Below, piece after piece: positions 31,955 through 46,200 of a stretch of 64,000 nucleotides of DNA; positions within the stretch are counted from its first letter, which is position 1, and each line of letters begins with the position of its first letter. Location: the NCBI GenBank assembly GCA_964036195.1, contig OZ038453.1:15785206-15849205 (forward strand), in the 5' to 3' direction. The translations under genes and the position numbers were made by a program. Source of the DNA: Sphaerolaimus hirsutus (lineage: Eukaryota; Nematoda; Chromadorea; Monhysterida; Sphaerolaimidae). The notes below the pieces were generated by a model. The model was not told the origin of the DNA. It ran no database searches and was given only the letters and a program-made list of their open reading frames with translations.

Positions 31955-34144
31955 ATGTGAAAGAAAGGAAATTGACCATTTCCCACGTTCGAACTAATTT
32001 TTTTGCGGAAATCCGAATTTTCCCCAAAAAGCCGTAATATCCCCCGTGAGAGTGATTAACGTCGATGGAAAAAAACGTTAACGCTACTTTCCTATTAAAA
32101 ATCAACTCATTTTCCATTCAATATCAACTATTTTTCTCAAAACTTTTGCGCCCATGCAAAAAGTGGCAAAAGTGCTTAGCATGTTGACTACGTACTAAAC
32201 CTTAGATTTGGACCTTAGAGATGTGAAATGGCCCATTTTAGTCTGATTCAGTGTGACTCCCAAATGGAAAATGGAGTGGAAAATTGAATTTCTACAGTGT
32301 GCTACATGGCTGAAATGTTGGTCGCATGCTTGTGTGTGAGTAAATATTATGTGGGTATGTACTTTAAGTATCTATGTATTTACATGTTATGTTAGGTACT
32401 TTTGGATGGTTCGATGAAAGGAAAATTTACATGCCATCATTCCTTTTTGATATTTATTCATTTAGATAACCGGATTTGTTTGATCCAATTTCGCTACTTT
32501 TGAAGTGACAGGAAATGTTTCAAGTATAATACTGATGATAAGAGTTACAAGTGAGGACAGAATGTAAGGAATTGATGGACAAAAATTACAATGAAAATGC
32601 TGTCACATGGAAATTTGTTGGGCATTTCTTGCAACTTTTCTGTTCACCTGACAAAGTTTTAAATTGGCCCCACGTTTATCGTATGACTAATGTGCATTGG
32701 ATTAATTTACTATAGTGAAATGTTCTACTCCCAACTTTGTAAATAATTTATTTTTACTCTAGTTCTATTTAATAGGTGTCTATACAGTAATCTCAAAAAT
32801 AAAAAGTCCTTATAAGAAAGAAATAGAAGTACTTTTATGTATTCTGATTGCTGATTACCTAATCATCTTCCATTTTTCAAAGTTTTGTTGTGATGTTTTG
32901 AAACTGAATTCTTTTTGAGTAGCTATATGACTCTATTTATCAATTTGACGCTGACAATTTTATGCTCACAAACACACAGACAGACTAGTGACTCATATTA
33001 GTGATATTGACAGAGATAAACCACAATTTGCTGAAACTTGCCTGGTCACAATAAAAAATTAGTTTTCTGAAATGTTTCATGTTTACAAATGGCAGAATGT
33101 ACAAAACAGAATGACAAGAAAAATAATTTATACATTGTGTCTCAAATTGCCGGTTTACGGTAATGTGACATACATATCACTTTTCAGTTGCTATCCTTGC
33201 TTATCAAAACTTTGATTGATGGTATGTGTGATTTTTGTGGCACTCGAGTGCATGCCCAAAGGGCCCAATGAAGGTTTTTGATGGAAATTTTGTTTTGAAA
33301 TATTTAAATACAGGGGTCTCCCCCATGAGGAGATTGTTTGGGGGGGGGGGTTGTATTCATATGTACTTGTATACCAATTTTTTGTTATATTTCCTATTTT
33401 TAGTATTTTCGCCCTATTTTTAGTTATTTTCCCCATTTTTTTAGTGATTTCCCCCCTTTTTCTACAGTCTACACCTTGAAAAAGCCTGTATATTGAACCC
33501 CCTCCCCCAGGTAGGTGTTCACACTATGGGAAAAATATTCTAATATTGTTTGGGCAGTGTTTGTGAAATTATTGGGTTTGTGCCAATGTAGACACAATTT
33601 TTCTCCACCCCTGCCTTTGCATAAGCCGCGAAATTGTTGACCCATAGTAGCCATGTCACTCATTTTTTTCTTATTTGCAACATCAACTATCAATTCCATT
33701 TTTAAGGTCCACAGCGCTCTTATTGTACATGTACAATAAATCGAAAAAAAAGTAAATAGTAGGTAGAAGTTAATGTAGGTAGGTGGATATGTTTCCCTTG
33801 AATAAGTTACTTGAATACTTTGAATTACACCCTCCCCTTGAATAGCCCCCATCTGATGGGTTTTGTATAGAACACAAAATCCATAAAGTCATGTGTGATG
33901 TATTTAATGAACATATTAAATTTTATTCCAAAAATAGGTCTCACCGTAAATCTGTAAAAATCCCCAGTCAGGATAATTTTGGAAGAATATCCGCGAGGCC
34001 CAGAAACCCATGGATATTCTTCAAGAACAAAGTCATTTCTACACAAATAACACATTTCCGTATTCGCAGAAAAGTCACGATTTCCTCTAAACTCTATACT
34101 TAGAAATTTACATATCCAACTGCGAGTATCCAAATCTTGTTAAA

Positions 34145-34260
34145 ATGCTACGCCGCCACGGCAGCACAGTTTCCATACATTTCGGCACCCCCTATCAGAG
34201 TGTCAATGAAGCCACTGCTTATGTGTATCCGTCACATTCGTGGGACAGAAAATCCGTTTG
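34145..34260 (+). CDS. LZTS: LZTS-like exon, possible start
   Basis: An ATG (GTTAAAATG) opens MLRRHGSTVSIHFGTPYQSV to KSVW, with donor GTTCGT at 34261 (the same donor hexamer as at 40005). Alternatively it is internal: an acceptor GCCACGGCAG at 34164 fits the phase of exon 18455-18675. A TAGGGGTGCAACGATAT element end begins 18 bases downstream. Confidence 0.55.
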
Positions 34261-37200
34261 GTTCGTGTTTGTTTTGCGTAGGGGTGCAACGATATATCGC
34301 ATCGAATATTTAACATTTTTTGAATTTTTCCTCAGGTATTATTGAACATGTTTTCGATATTTGATACGTAGTTGATAAAACGTATTTACGTTTGCTCGAA
34401 AAATATGTAAATATACTAGAGTACTTAGTAAATACGTTTACGTTTCCTCTGAAAAAGTACCTGTACTCGCTTACTTATACTTTGCGTATACTTTGCAAAC
34501 ATTCGGTTCCTTAAACAACTCTGATACGGTATCCGACATCATCAGATTTCCGATACTGTTGTTAAATTTTCGATTTCAAAATCCCATACGATGTTACATA
34601 TCGTTGATGCCATAATCCTGATCACTGCGATGCACGCTGCGTAAAAGCAATAATACCGCTCAGCTCACACACCGGGTGCCACTCTCAAACCCTGTAATAT
34701 GTCAAATGTCAAGAAAGTGTCAACGGTCAGGACATTTGACACTGTGTGGGAGTGCCTCCAGCTCCAGTACCCACATCAAAATCATTGTGCAAAACCAAAG
34801 CAGTGCAAAATGAACCCCCCCCCCCCCCCCGCAGGGTATACCACACGGGTCAAAGTCAAAATAGTGTCTCTGGATCGATTACTTCATCTGGTAATAGCAC
34901 CACTGGGAGGAAAAGGGACCAGGGACATAACTTGTCCAAAAGTTATGCACTACCAAGTGGCAGCGCGGGACAAACGTCCATTTGGTGTGATGTAGGTTTT
35001 TGGTAACTTGGATCGGTGGGGTTTTTACTTTTTACATGTTTCTTGATTACTGACACATTTGCTAAATATCAGAGTCGGCTCATTAAATTGTTTTTGAAAA
35101 ATACACTTTGCAGGCGCCCGTGTCCAGTTCCAGTGGCAATGCTCACCACGGCCATCACTATGAGCAAATTATGCCCAGGTTTGTGCAATTTCTAACTTTT
35201 TCAACAGCATAAAGTTTGCAACGTGGTTTTTCGAGTGCAAATTTCGCAACAGGACAAGTGACAATAAAAGTTGTAAGTGGAAGCACGTCAAGTGACAAGT
35301 AAATCAGTTTCTGTAAACAATTGTTACTCAAAAGTTCGCTCACCGAGCTGCACACACGTCCCAAACCCTGTAGAATGTCAAATGACATGCAAAGTGTCAT
35401 AAGTGTCATGCACATTTTCGGCCCCAGTAAAATTTCAGTATCAGTCAAATGTCCAGTATAAATACACGAACATTTGCCATTTCCCAGGGCATTTTACGTG
35501 ACTTTTGACACTTTGCACGACATTTGACACTTTACGGGGTTTGGGATAGGGGTGTGTAGTAGGGGGGGGGGGATCCCTCCCAAATCCGCCAGCTATATAT
35601 CCCGGAGGCCGCTCAGCTTATCTACTCCAGAGGCAATTTTTTTTGGCTACTTTCCCTGAACACCCCCCCTCAAATCGTCCATCTATCTACCTGTGCGGAG
35701 CGATTTTTGAGAAATTTTCTCCTGATTGGTTTGGGAGTGCCCCCAGTTATCACTTTTCTTTTCACTTGCCCGCTTGCGGAAATATTGCAGGCTGCCCGAA
35801 AAAGCTTGCAAATTAAATCTGACATTTTTCCCAGTGGTTTCCCAAATTACAAAAAAACTTTCCCACTCGCAAACGGTCTGAATGATACGATTTATACCGT
35901 AACTTTTGGCAATATTTGAGGAGAAGTGCGATAGGATACCGTATTACCTCGAATTATCCCCCCTTTGAATTAACCACCTCGAATAACACCCCCCTCTCAA
36001 AATGGGCTGGGGAAATAATAAACCCTCCCTCGAAATACCCCCGTCCGGAATGATGTACGTCATGTACGTAATAAATACCTTATGTATGCAATGTACATAG
36101 TGTAATTATTACTGCTAATTTACATTGCAGCTACAAATTGACTAGTTTTTGTAGCTGTCTACGTTAATATTATGTCCAAACATATCCTGTTTGGACACAT
36201 TTATTACCTGTTTTGGGTACGCAGATGCCTTCTATTTACTACGATCCTTACGAAAATTTCTGCTGAAATAATTTTAAAAAACCCTCGAATAAACCCCCCT
36301 CGAATTAGCCCCCCCTCAAATTTTGCTGGCGAAATAATAAACCCCATGGGGGTATTTCGAGGTAATACGGTATGTAAATGAACTTTTCTGTGAATGTTTG
36401 TTCGTATATAATGCATATTTCTGGGATTTTTTTCTATTTTTTACAAAAAAACACGTGGCATCTTTATGGCATTTTACACCGACCCGATAATAATTTTTAA
36501 ACTTCCATAAACCTATACCTATATCTATTTAAGTATAAACGAAATGTCACTCATCTGTCATTATGTAGCTAGCGCATTGTGAATATTTCTTGACACAACA
36601 ATGCCCTATTACTTACTTACTGTTCATTGTTTCAGTCCCGCAAACTAATGCATTTTCTAGCGAGTACACAGGGCTATAATACTTATGTATATATTTAAAC
36701 GATGCTAAGGGCCCAAGCATTTTTGGATTTGTAAAATTTGGAAGTTAATTTAATTTTACAATAAATTTCTTTTGGGATGACATTTAGTGATTACACAGTC
36801 ATATGTAATTTGAATGGTGAACTAAAAGTAACAATTTCCTTGAAACAATGCATATTTTTGACTGTGTGGGATAGTTTATAGTGGCACACATTCCAACACA
36901 ATTTGTCACATGACTTCGTTTCATTGGCTAGATAGAACCCCATGCACAAGTTTACCCAGTGCACAAGTAGCAATATCCGGTGCTTATCTTTGGTACATCT
37001 CAGTATATTATCTGAGTACACACATTAATATATACGTGTGCATAAAGCACTGAAAAAGATAAAAACTTTACAATTTAATAAATTATTTCCCATTTAAAAT
37101 CATATTCCATTCACATTTTCATCCCGAAATTTTTAAAAATCGCGTCAAAACGACAACACACCATAGTTGTTAAAACGTATTTACTTTTACTCGATAAATA

Positions 37201-40200
37201 CGTATACTCGAGTACAGAGTAAATACGTTTACGTTTCCTCCGAAAAAAATGTTCTGGTACTCTCTTTTACGTATACTTTTTGAAAGTACTCGAGTACAGA
37301 AAACGTATTTTAGATCGTCTTAAATATAGGTTTTTGAAGGCATAGACTGGAAAAATGAGCGAAACATACGGGAAACTTGTCGAAAATGGGTATAGAACCA
37401 AAAATATAGTTAAAAATTGGTTAAAATAAGCGAAAAGTTATGAAAACGACTGATTTTGAGCGACATTTCTCGAAAATTTTGACGACATTTCTCAAAAGTA
37501 CTCACGTTTACGTTTTCTGCGGGGAAAAGTACGTTTACTCAAATTTACTCATGAGTAAAAGAAAAAAAAATTACTTTACGTTTTCTGTACTCAAGGGTTG
37601 AGTAAAAAAAAATACTTTACGTTTACGTATACTTCGAACAAATTTCGGTACTTTTAACAACTCTGCAACACACACACAAACGCCACTTTTAATAATTAAA
37701 TCAATAGACTTTAAAGTGTTAGCAAGTGTAGGCGGGCCTTAAGTATATACACATGTTCACATTTCAGATGCCACGAACCGATGAAATGCTAGAATGTTTC
37801 CCGGTCAAAATGTAAAATGTCTGCTGTTATTATTATAGGTATTCACTTTTATTTCGTCGTCATTTGTTAAAGTGAAATCGATACTTTCATAAAGGAATTT
37901 TAGGGCACTTTTCCTGTAATTAATATGCATTCTTTTTGTGTGCCGCCCCCCCCCCCCCCGCCCCCGACGATTTTCTGTTGTTTCCCAGTCAAAAATATAA
38001 TATGCCCCCTTTAAAGATCTTTAATCTTAGGGAATTTTTGGCCATATTAAAAAAATCAACTTCGAAATAAGATCTAACTTTGCTACATGTACAATCTTTA
38101 AAAAGTCTCAAGTTTCATTTTTGTGTCGCAACTTTCATGTATATTGGTCATTACAAACTTTCATTTTCCATCATTTTCCGTAATTATTGACCGTGTTTGA
38201 ACGTCATAACACTGGGTCTTACCGAGTATTTTAGCTGCGATATTCGCTTCCGAAGGATTAGTGATGGAGTGGCGCCATTTAGCATTTTAAAAGTGTGGCG
38301 CGCCATTGGCACTTGTTCTGTCTACTGACAGCACACTTTACCTACAGTGAAATCTACCATATCCTATCTGACAAATACTAACTTATTTTTTATTTTTCAT
38401 GACATTAAATTGTACATTGCCTATATTTTCACTATCGGTGTATTTGGTATAATATACAATTTATCATAAAACTTTATTTACCAAGATGGCCCTCTTAGTT
38501 GACAACCGAAATTTTGAAAGCTGGTAAATCTGGTTTCAACCCAAATTTTAGTTTACCTGAATGAGCAGACCGTGAACTCCCATTAACAGGGATAGAAATG
38601 ATTCATTGTTGAAAACTAAACTGTGTTCAAAACACACAAATCAATATTGAAAATTTCGATGGTCAACTACCTAAGTGTGGTAGGCACAACATGGAAAATG
38701 CTGTATAAATCGTGCCGTCCGAACAGTTATACCTAGCATTTATTAGCGCCATAAACTTTTAGCCTGGCGCCATTTTCTCCGTGTAGCGCATTTGTTTAAT
38801 ACGCTTCATTTAATTACAGTTGGCGTCTGCCCACCACTAAATACATTAAGTACCCAGGAATGGGTAAACGCAAAAATAAATGCCACAGCTGTTTTGAGTG
38901 GTCAAATGTGTATATATGTCGTATTTTGTATTTATTACTTGAACATCACTGTGCGTAAGTAAAAATCCTGACACAGAACAGAAACAACTTCTGCAAAGTA
39001 AATATCAATATTTTTACACACCTCCGGACAATCCATTGTATCATTTTTAGATCGATAAGACAAATTCTAGTCATTTTTCGAGATTTCTAAATATTCCCAA
39101 TGCGTTTCTGGCCGTTTGGAAGTGGCGGGGTGGCCGGCGACGGCCAGTTTGTCTCGTTTTAAAAAAAATTCTAAAAATGTCTTAAAACCCCCCAAAACCA
39201 ACCCCCCAACCCCCCAGCTCACATCAAACCGCCCAGCCAATCAGCAATTGGCAATCTGAATCTTCAGCCAATCAGCATCAAGCTCCTATGCAGGCGCAAA
39301 GTCACAGTTCAGGGTTCAGTGATTATGGAAGCAGGGCTATGGTTTTGCCTGGGGAGGGGGAAGGTAGAGCGGAGGCCCCGCCTTTGCCCAAACACAGGTT
39401 TGTGTTGTGGGGTTTTCTGTGTTTTGGTGTAATGGTGGGGTTTTCTGTGTTTTGGAAAACTAGGAAGTAAACAGTTCGACACACAGCTTGTCAGGTTATC
39501 AGATAATGTATGATTGTCATGTACTATTGATATTGTGATATTACCACCCCCGTGCCCGGGGTTTTTTTTTTGGTTTGGCGTGGGAAGGGTTTTTCAATGA
39601 AATACGGTTTATATTTGGGTGGTAGGTCCTCGACAAAGGCTTGAAAGTAGAAATACACAACTGGTGCGACTCCCAGACTCAATAAAATTCCCGGTAAAAT
39701 GTCAAATGTCATGCAGTGTGTCAAAGTAATGTAAAATGCCATATAAAATGTCAAACGAGTTTGCCATTTTGCAGGGCATTTTAGATGACTTTGACAAGTT
39801 GTTCAGTTCTCCTCAATAGCAGTCTTAACTTTTCACCCCTTCTCACAAATTCAGACACCAATCTCGATCGGCTTTAGCGACAACTGCAAATCCCGTCACA
39901 AAAAGTGACGCCATGAATGTGAGCGATGGTGCGCCCGGTGACGGTCACACGAATTATGAACACACATATTGGAGCACTGCCAAAACGCAACCTGATCCTT
40001 ATAAGTTCGTTTAGTGTTTGTTTCGTGTTGAATTTTGAGCTACCACGCGCTTCATTTTTGGCGTCAAAGGTATCTAGATTCTAGAATCCTTAGTGACGGC
40101 GAAATATCCCTGGCGCCCGTCCTCTGTGTGCCGCCCGTCCTTTTTTGTGAATTAAAGCAGTTTTTTGGAGAAAAAAATTCTGACAATTTAAACGGTGTCT

Positions 40201-43200
40201 CTATAATGGCATGAAGCCTGCCTGTGAAAATCGATTTGCACGACGAGAATGATAATGAAATGATGGAATTATCACGTAAATAATCATGAGCTATTTAATT
40301 ATTTATGATGATTTTTATATTCATAGCTATCTGCTGGTCGACCATACTTAGCCATGTGCCCATAGGTAGCTTATGTGCAGCTAGGGTTGGAAAAAAAACG
40401 TTTTTTTTTAAAAGCTCCCAGATATGACCTAGTGTCAACATATATAGGTATATCAGACACTGGCAATACTCTGTGATGTTAAATATGACCATATAATGGC
40501 TGTGGAGCCATGGGATACCATTATAAGTGGTGATTTGTGTCAAAAATATCCATTTTTTGTCGACATATCGTTCGTATATCGCCTTATAGTCGAATGTTCG
40601 TGACTTCAGATAAAGTTTGGCACGGAATGGTGATCAAACAAGGTTATAAAAGGAGGTTGTTACTTTGGGAGTGAAGTTACACACTGTGGAGGTACATGGA
40701 AGCACATTACCTCAATATTATATATTACAGCAACATATGTCGGCTTATTCACCCATGGTAGCACATAGAAATGGATGTTTTGATACTAAAAATGCAACAA
40801 AACCAATGAAAACAACCGCCAATGTCAATTTGTGTGTGAAATTGCGCGCTTGCGCGCAAAAATTTTGCAAAATACCTAGTGCTTAGTACAAAAAATTTTG
40901 GCCGATGTTTTTTTTAAAAAAAAAACATTTCGGACGTCATGTTTAAAAAAAAAAAACGTTAAAAAAAAAAACGTTTAAAAAAAACATCGGCCAACCCTAT
41001 GTGCAGCTGTAAAACCAGTGGATGAAAATTTATATTTACCGTATTTGCTTGAATAATCCCCCTGGGCAATTATTATTTCGTCAGACATTTTTGAGGGGGA
41101 ACTATTCGAGGGGGGGGGGCTTATTCAAGGGGGAATTATTATTTTGTCAAAATTTTCAAGCATGTTTCCATCAACTCACTCGTCTTGCAGGGGGGGATTG
41201 TTCAAGGGGGAACTATTCAAGCAAATACGGTACTTTTTTTCAAGAAATGCCACTGAAAATTCCCATTTCTATGTGCAAATTGAATATCTATTATCAATTA
41301 AGGCACACGTTTTTTAACATATTTTTATACTCATTTTTTACCCAGGTCCCTGCCACCACCAGCGCGTTTAATGCCATTTAGCGGGGTGGCTCCCAGAAAA
41401 GAGGTAAAAATGTTTTTTTGCATCAATAATTTATAATCATCGTCAATAGATTGACACTTTATTTTTGAAATTCCCCTTTGTTTTTGAAGATCTGCTTTGA
41501 AGCTTTGAAGTTGTAAATATAACCCTCCCATCTTGTATAACAAAAACAAAAAATGGTATCATCCCCGTACACTCCAGTGTCGTGACAATTTTTTTTTTGG
41601 TTATTTGTGTCTCACGTTGGAAGCATGTCAAGAGTGATTACACATTTTCATAAAAGAGACAATAAATTCATTGTTTGTTTTTTAACTTTCACATAAAATC
41701 ATTATCTTCATTATCAAGATGAAAATCACACGTGTTTATTATGGTTGGCACGCTTCCAGTGTGAACCCTGCGTGCAAGGTGTAAAGTCACTGGAGTATAC
41801 CGTATTTCCTCGAAATACCCCCGGGGGGTGATTGGTTCGTAGTGGTCCCGTGAGGGGGGGGGGTAAACGAGGGGGGGGGGTTATTATTTCGCCAGAAATT
41901 TTTTCAAATCCTAGTACAAAATCGTCGTTTGTGATGTACACTGGCGTAGAAAAATGCATCAATAACTGACATGTATAGACTCCCGTAGACTAATAGTAGT
42001 ACGTAGATGGTATAAACACTGTTCTAACGTGATTACGACATTGTTTTAACGTGTGTTCTGCACTACGCAGAACATAAACTGCAGTATTTGTTATGTACGT
42101 TCTCTTTACACTCAATCTGGGGGGGGGGTATTTCGAGGGGGGGGGTGATTGTTTCATAGTGGTCTCGAGATGGGGGGGGGGTATTTCGAGGGGGGGTATT
42201 TCGAGGAAATACGGTATGTAACAAATGAACACATCACTTCCCCCAATCTCAGGATTCCAGTTCCCAATTAGTCCGGCCCAAACCGCAACGTGTAACTCCC
42301 GGTCCCGGCTCCCAGACAGCCCTAAATTCCCAGGAACTTATGTCCCAAACAACAAATTTGTCATCGGCAGACGATGGCAGGCAAAGTGCCAAATCTTTGG
42401 GAGATAACGTTCTCCGAGGAAATCAGAATTTCGGCCCCAGTGCCCAAGTTTTGGGGGGTCAAAGCAGAAATTTTGGAGAGGGGGGTGGAACTGGTTTTTG
42501 GCCTTCGGAGAGTGGAGAAAAGCCGCTGAATAAAAGTGCCTTTGATTTGAGCGTGAGTTAAAAAAATGTTTTATTTGTTTTTTTATTTGATAAAGTGGCA
42601 ATTTAAGTGCGGTAGTTTATATCTGTGTCTATTAACTGACAAATAAATAACATTCCGGATGTTTACTCGGAGTATAAATACATGGTTTGCATCTGGCCCC
42701 ATACTCAATTATTCACACATTATACACATTTTTCAGTCTTCTTCCCACCGCGGTGTATGGAAACGGTCTCCCTCACGCACTTCGCAAAATCGCCTCAGTT
42801 CGGGTATAGATTACCATAATCCCGGCTACCGTAACCAGCCGAATAGTGCCATTTCTCAAGGAAATATTGGGGAGCAGGAAAATCAACAGGGGAAACGAAC
42901 TCCATCGAGCAGAAGCGCGATTGTGTTGGTTTGGGGGATTTGGCTCATTTTTCTGATTGCGTAATGCAATGGTGTAGTAGGTCTGCGGGGGGGGGGGGGG
43001 TTACCCCCCCCCCCAATGCTCCAGCTATGTATGTTTCACAGACGCATCTCAGCTATCCTATCCTGGTGTAAAATGTTTGGCTAATATTCCTGAACCCCAC
43101 CCCCCAATCGGTCAGTAAATCTGGTATCAGCCCCGCACAGTGTTATGTGTCAAGTGTCGAATGTAATGTAATATGTCACACAAATTTGCCAATTGACATG

Positions 43201-46200
43201 CAAACTGTCAGTAATTCAGTAATCAAATCTTACATTTGTTTTTTTAAAGATGTTTCCTGGTTTTCCGAGATAGGAATACAGTTGTCCCCGGGTTATCGGT
43301 TCCCCCGGTTTTAGGGTTCCCCGGATTAATGGGTGCAATTTTAAAAACCAGGGACATGTGTGAACTAAATTCCCCGGATTGAAGGTTTCCCCGCATTCCC
43401 GGGTTATCGGGTTGGATTTGAAATTTTTTTGGCATTTTTATATATGAAACGCCTTCAGTTATAGGGTATTCAAGTATAATTTAAAGCGACGGATAAGAAT
43501 AACATAGCGTCGCTGTGAACTGTAAACTGCGCTGTCCCAACATAACATGCTGTCGCTGTAAACTGTGCTGTCGGTAGAGTATACAATACTTATATTATAC
43601 TATTATAGAGTATATAATACTTATATTTATTGTATTATACACCGCGGCACTTCTATAGTGCATCCCCCGGTTATCGGGTTCCCCGCATTATGGGGTAAGA
43701 TTTCAAAAATTTTACATCACCCGATAACCCGGGGATGACTGTAATTATATTTTATTTATGAGACAAAAATATATTTATTAAATACATTTTCATATATTTT
43801 TGGGTTCTCCCAGGGTTTTTTTGCCGAGCAATTTTATTATATTTTCTAGCAATCCCACTCTAATCCCCCCAAAACCCCAAAATTTCCAGCCAACTACAAG
43901 AAGCAGCCAATTTGTCACCCGAGTGGGCGGAGCTTCAAAATATCGGCGCGGCACCCCAACAAAGGCGGAGTTACGCCGCGCCCAGCAGTAGGGAAAATAA
44001 GACAGAAAGTAAAAACAGTAGTAATAGACACAGTGGGGAAGGCTTTGGTTAGTGGGGTTGTTTTTTGGTGGCCAGTGTATTTGAATTATGCCATGCCGTA
44101 TTTTTTTGAATAAATCCCATTGAAGGTCCATTTTCGCCAGTTTTTTGTGACTGTGGGTTTAATCAAGTGATATCGGTTCTTGCCACTATTACCAGTACAC
44201 AAGTATTTACGTGCTTTTTATATACTATTGACTTATTTCAAAGTTATTGTGCTGGTTGGCAGAATACTTTGCACTCATCTGCGGCCACTCCAAGACCCTG
44301 TAAAATGTCAAATGTCATGCATGTCAAATGTCAAAGTGCCAGACGTCATGTAAAATGACCTGTAAAATTTTCAACGCGTTTATTCAAATAGCTATCAATT
44401 TTTTTAAACTTTCAGCCCGCTCCAGCGATCGGCAATCGCGTTCGTCACAGTCAAAAACAACTGCAAATAGTAGCCAAATTTCAAACAACAACAACAATGC
44501 AATGATTGCTGGGCGTTCACGGTCACAACATCCTGTTAGGTCTGTCATTTTATAGAACTTTTCAGTTTTGAAATTTCAATAAAAATATTTTATCAAAAAT
44601 AAACTCCGCCCACACGCAGAACCGGTTTTCCCAAAGGCCCCGGCGAGCAAGATTATGAAGATTTAGTCCCTGAATTTGTCGATTTACTGATGGAACATTT
44701 AAGTGAACAAGAGTTGAGACAGCATAGAGCCTTCAAAAAATCCGATGGCAATGCAAAAACTGGTGCTGTGGGAAAAATTGGGACCGATGCCAAAAGTGCT
44801 GTTTTTGGCGCAGTGCCAATTAAAGCAGCTGAAAATAGGACGGCATATATGCACAAAAGTGTATATGACCAGGTCAATTTCTTTCTGACAATGAATTTGA
44901 GAGTGTGTAAATACCCTAAAATATCCTAAATATCTGTAAACACCGTCTTTACATCGATATTTCAAGCTATCGGTATCTGAAATTATCAGTAAAAGTATAC
45001 CCACCTCAAGATTTTACACATAAATAATCTTTTATATACTTGGTGATACTTTTATATACTTAATATTTAGTGATATTATAAATGGACTGTGCTTTTTTCC
45101 ACAGCTTGAATTTGAAGGCAAAGCGATTTTTATCTTTATAAACCCAAACATAAAAAATCATCTACCACAGTTATAATTTTGCAAATTCCAAATGCAAATG
45201 CAAATCCAACCCCCCAACCCCCAAAGTCCCAAAATCTAACCCCCCTCTCAGGACGCTATTCACCCCCAACCAGCGGAACCCCCTCCAATAGACCCAGGCC
45301 CCAGCAAACATCAAACCAGACCGAAATCGCAGCCGAACCATCACAGCCAGGCGCAGAATTTCACCCACCAACAACAGCAAATTTACGCGAATTTCGGTGG
45401 GGAAGCGTCGAATCTACAGGCATCAGAAAGGAGAGTTAAGGGCCATAATTTGGGTCATGTTGATAGGCACAAGGATGTGGTCACTGAGATGGAGGTGACT
45501 TTATTTGGTATTTTTAGGCTGGTTGTGTGGTTGACGCGTATACTACTCTTTTGGCATATGTACAGTGTAAACCCCTGTCAACTTCATTCCGGACGGTCGT
45601 GAAAATTTCATTTGACAATCGGTTCTGCCCGACCGCGGGCAATTTTCGAAACTTTGGCCCTATGAAAAATAAGTACAGACATTTGTCCAAAAATATGTTG
45701 GGCCGCCCTGCGCCAGAACCGACTGTGGGCCGTTTACATGGCCCACAGTCGGTTCTGGCGCAGGGCGGCCCAACATATTTTTGGACAAATGTCTGTACTT
45801 ATTTTTCATAGGGCCAAAGTTTTGAAAATTGTCCGCGGTTGGGCAGAATCGATTGTCGAATGAAATTTTCACGACCGTCCGGAATGAAGTTGACAGGGGT
45901 TTAGGCCTACCATTACCTCTTGAAGAAACCCTGTGGTGCAAAGCTGAATTTTTGTTATCCCGTAAATGTGAATTAGCCCTAAAACTTTTTTTTCAGCAAC
46001 CCGATTCTGGCTCAAGTTTTAGGATGCCTGATGGATCCTGTGCCGGTAGTCATCTAAACCCGCTAGTCGACCTGCTAGTCAAGTATTTTTACCCATTACT
46101 GATCTATAACCGCTAGTCATCTATGCCCCCTAATTGGGGGTATAAATAACTAGTGGGAGGACTAGCATTGCATGGGGATTGACAGCAGCAGGTTTACATG

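Larger units (their letters stand above)
18676..34144. other. Long intron or intergenic region filled with transposon debris
   Basis: No conserved exon is seen. Besides the listed elements there is a GCGCCA-rich patch at 23905-24020, CCCTGTAAAATG-family copies near 24080-24260, a CAGGGGTC-type fragment at 33311-33500, TTATTCAAG-type ends near 27895-27925, and AT-rich unique DNA (about 32000-33200). Confidence 0.6.
35909..38843. repeat. 2.9-kb duplicated block, copy A
   Basis: From GCAATATTTGAGGAGAAGTG to CCACCACTAAATA it is nearly identical to 60317-63240, with scattered substitutions and small indels. It contains the same TACCGTA element and hAT-like element at the same places, so it was copied after those insertions. 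It is unique intron DNA at both ends here. Confidence 0.93.

Noticed and set aside
34279-34612. A TAGGGGTGCAACGATAT element split by a GTTGATAAAACG-type element
   Set aside because: The left end is convincing, but I could not match a right end or a clean duplication, so I did not list it as a feature.
45527-45941. Two near-identical open frames on opposite strands
   Set aside because: They are the same sequence read twice, because the region is a perfect hairpin; there is no coding signal.
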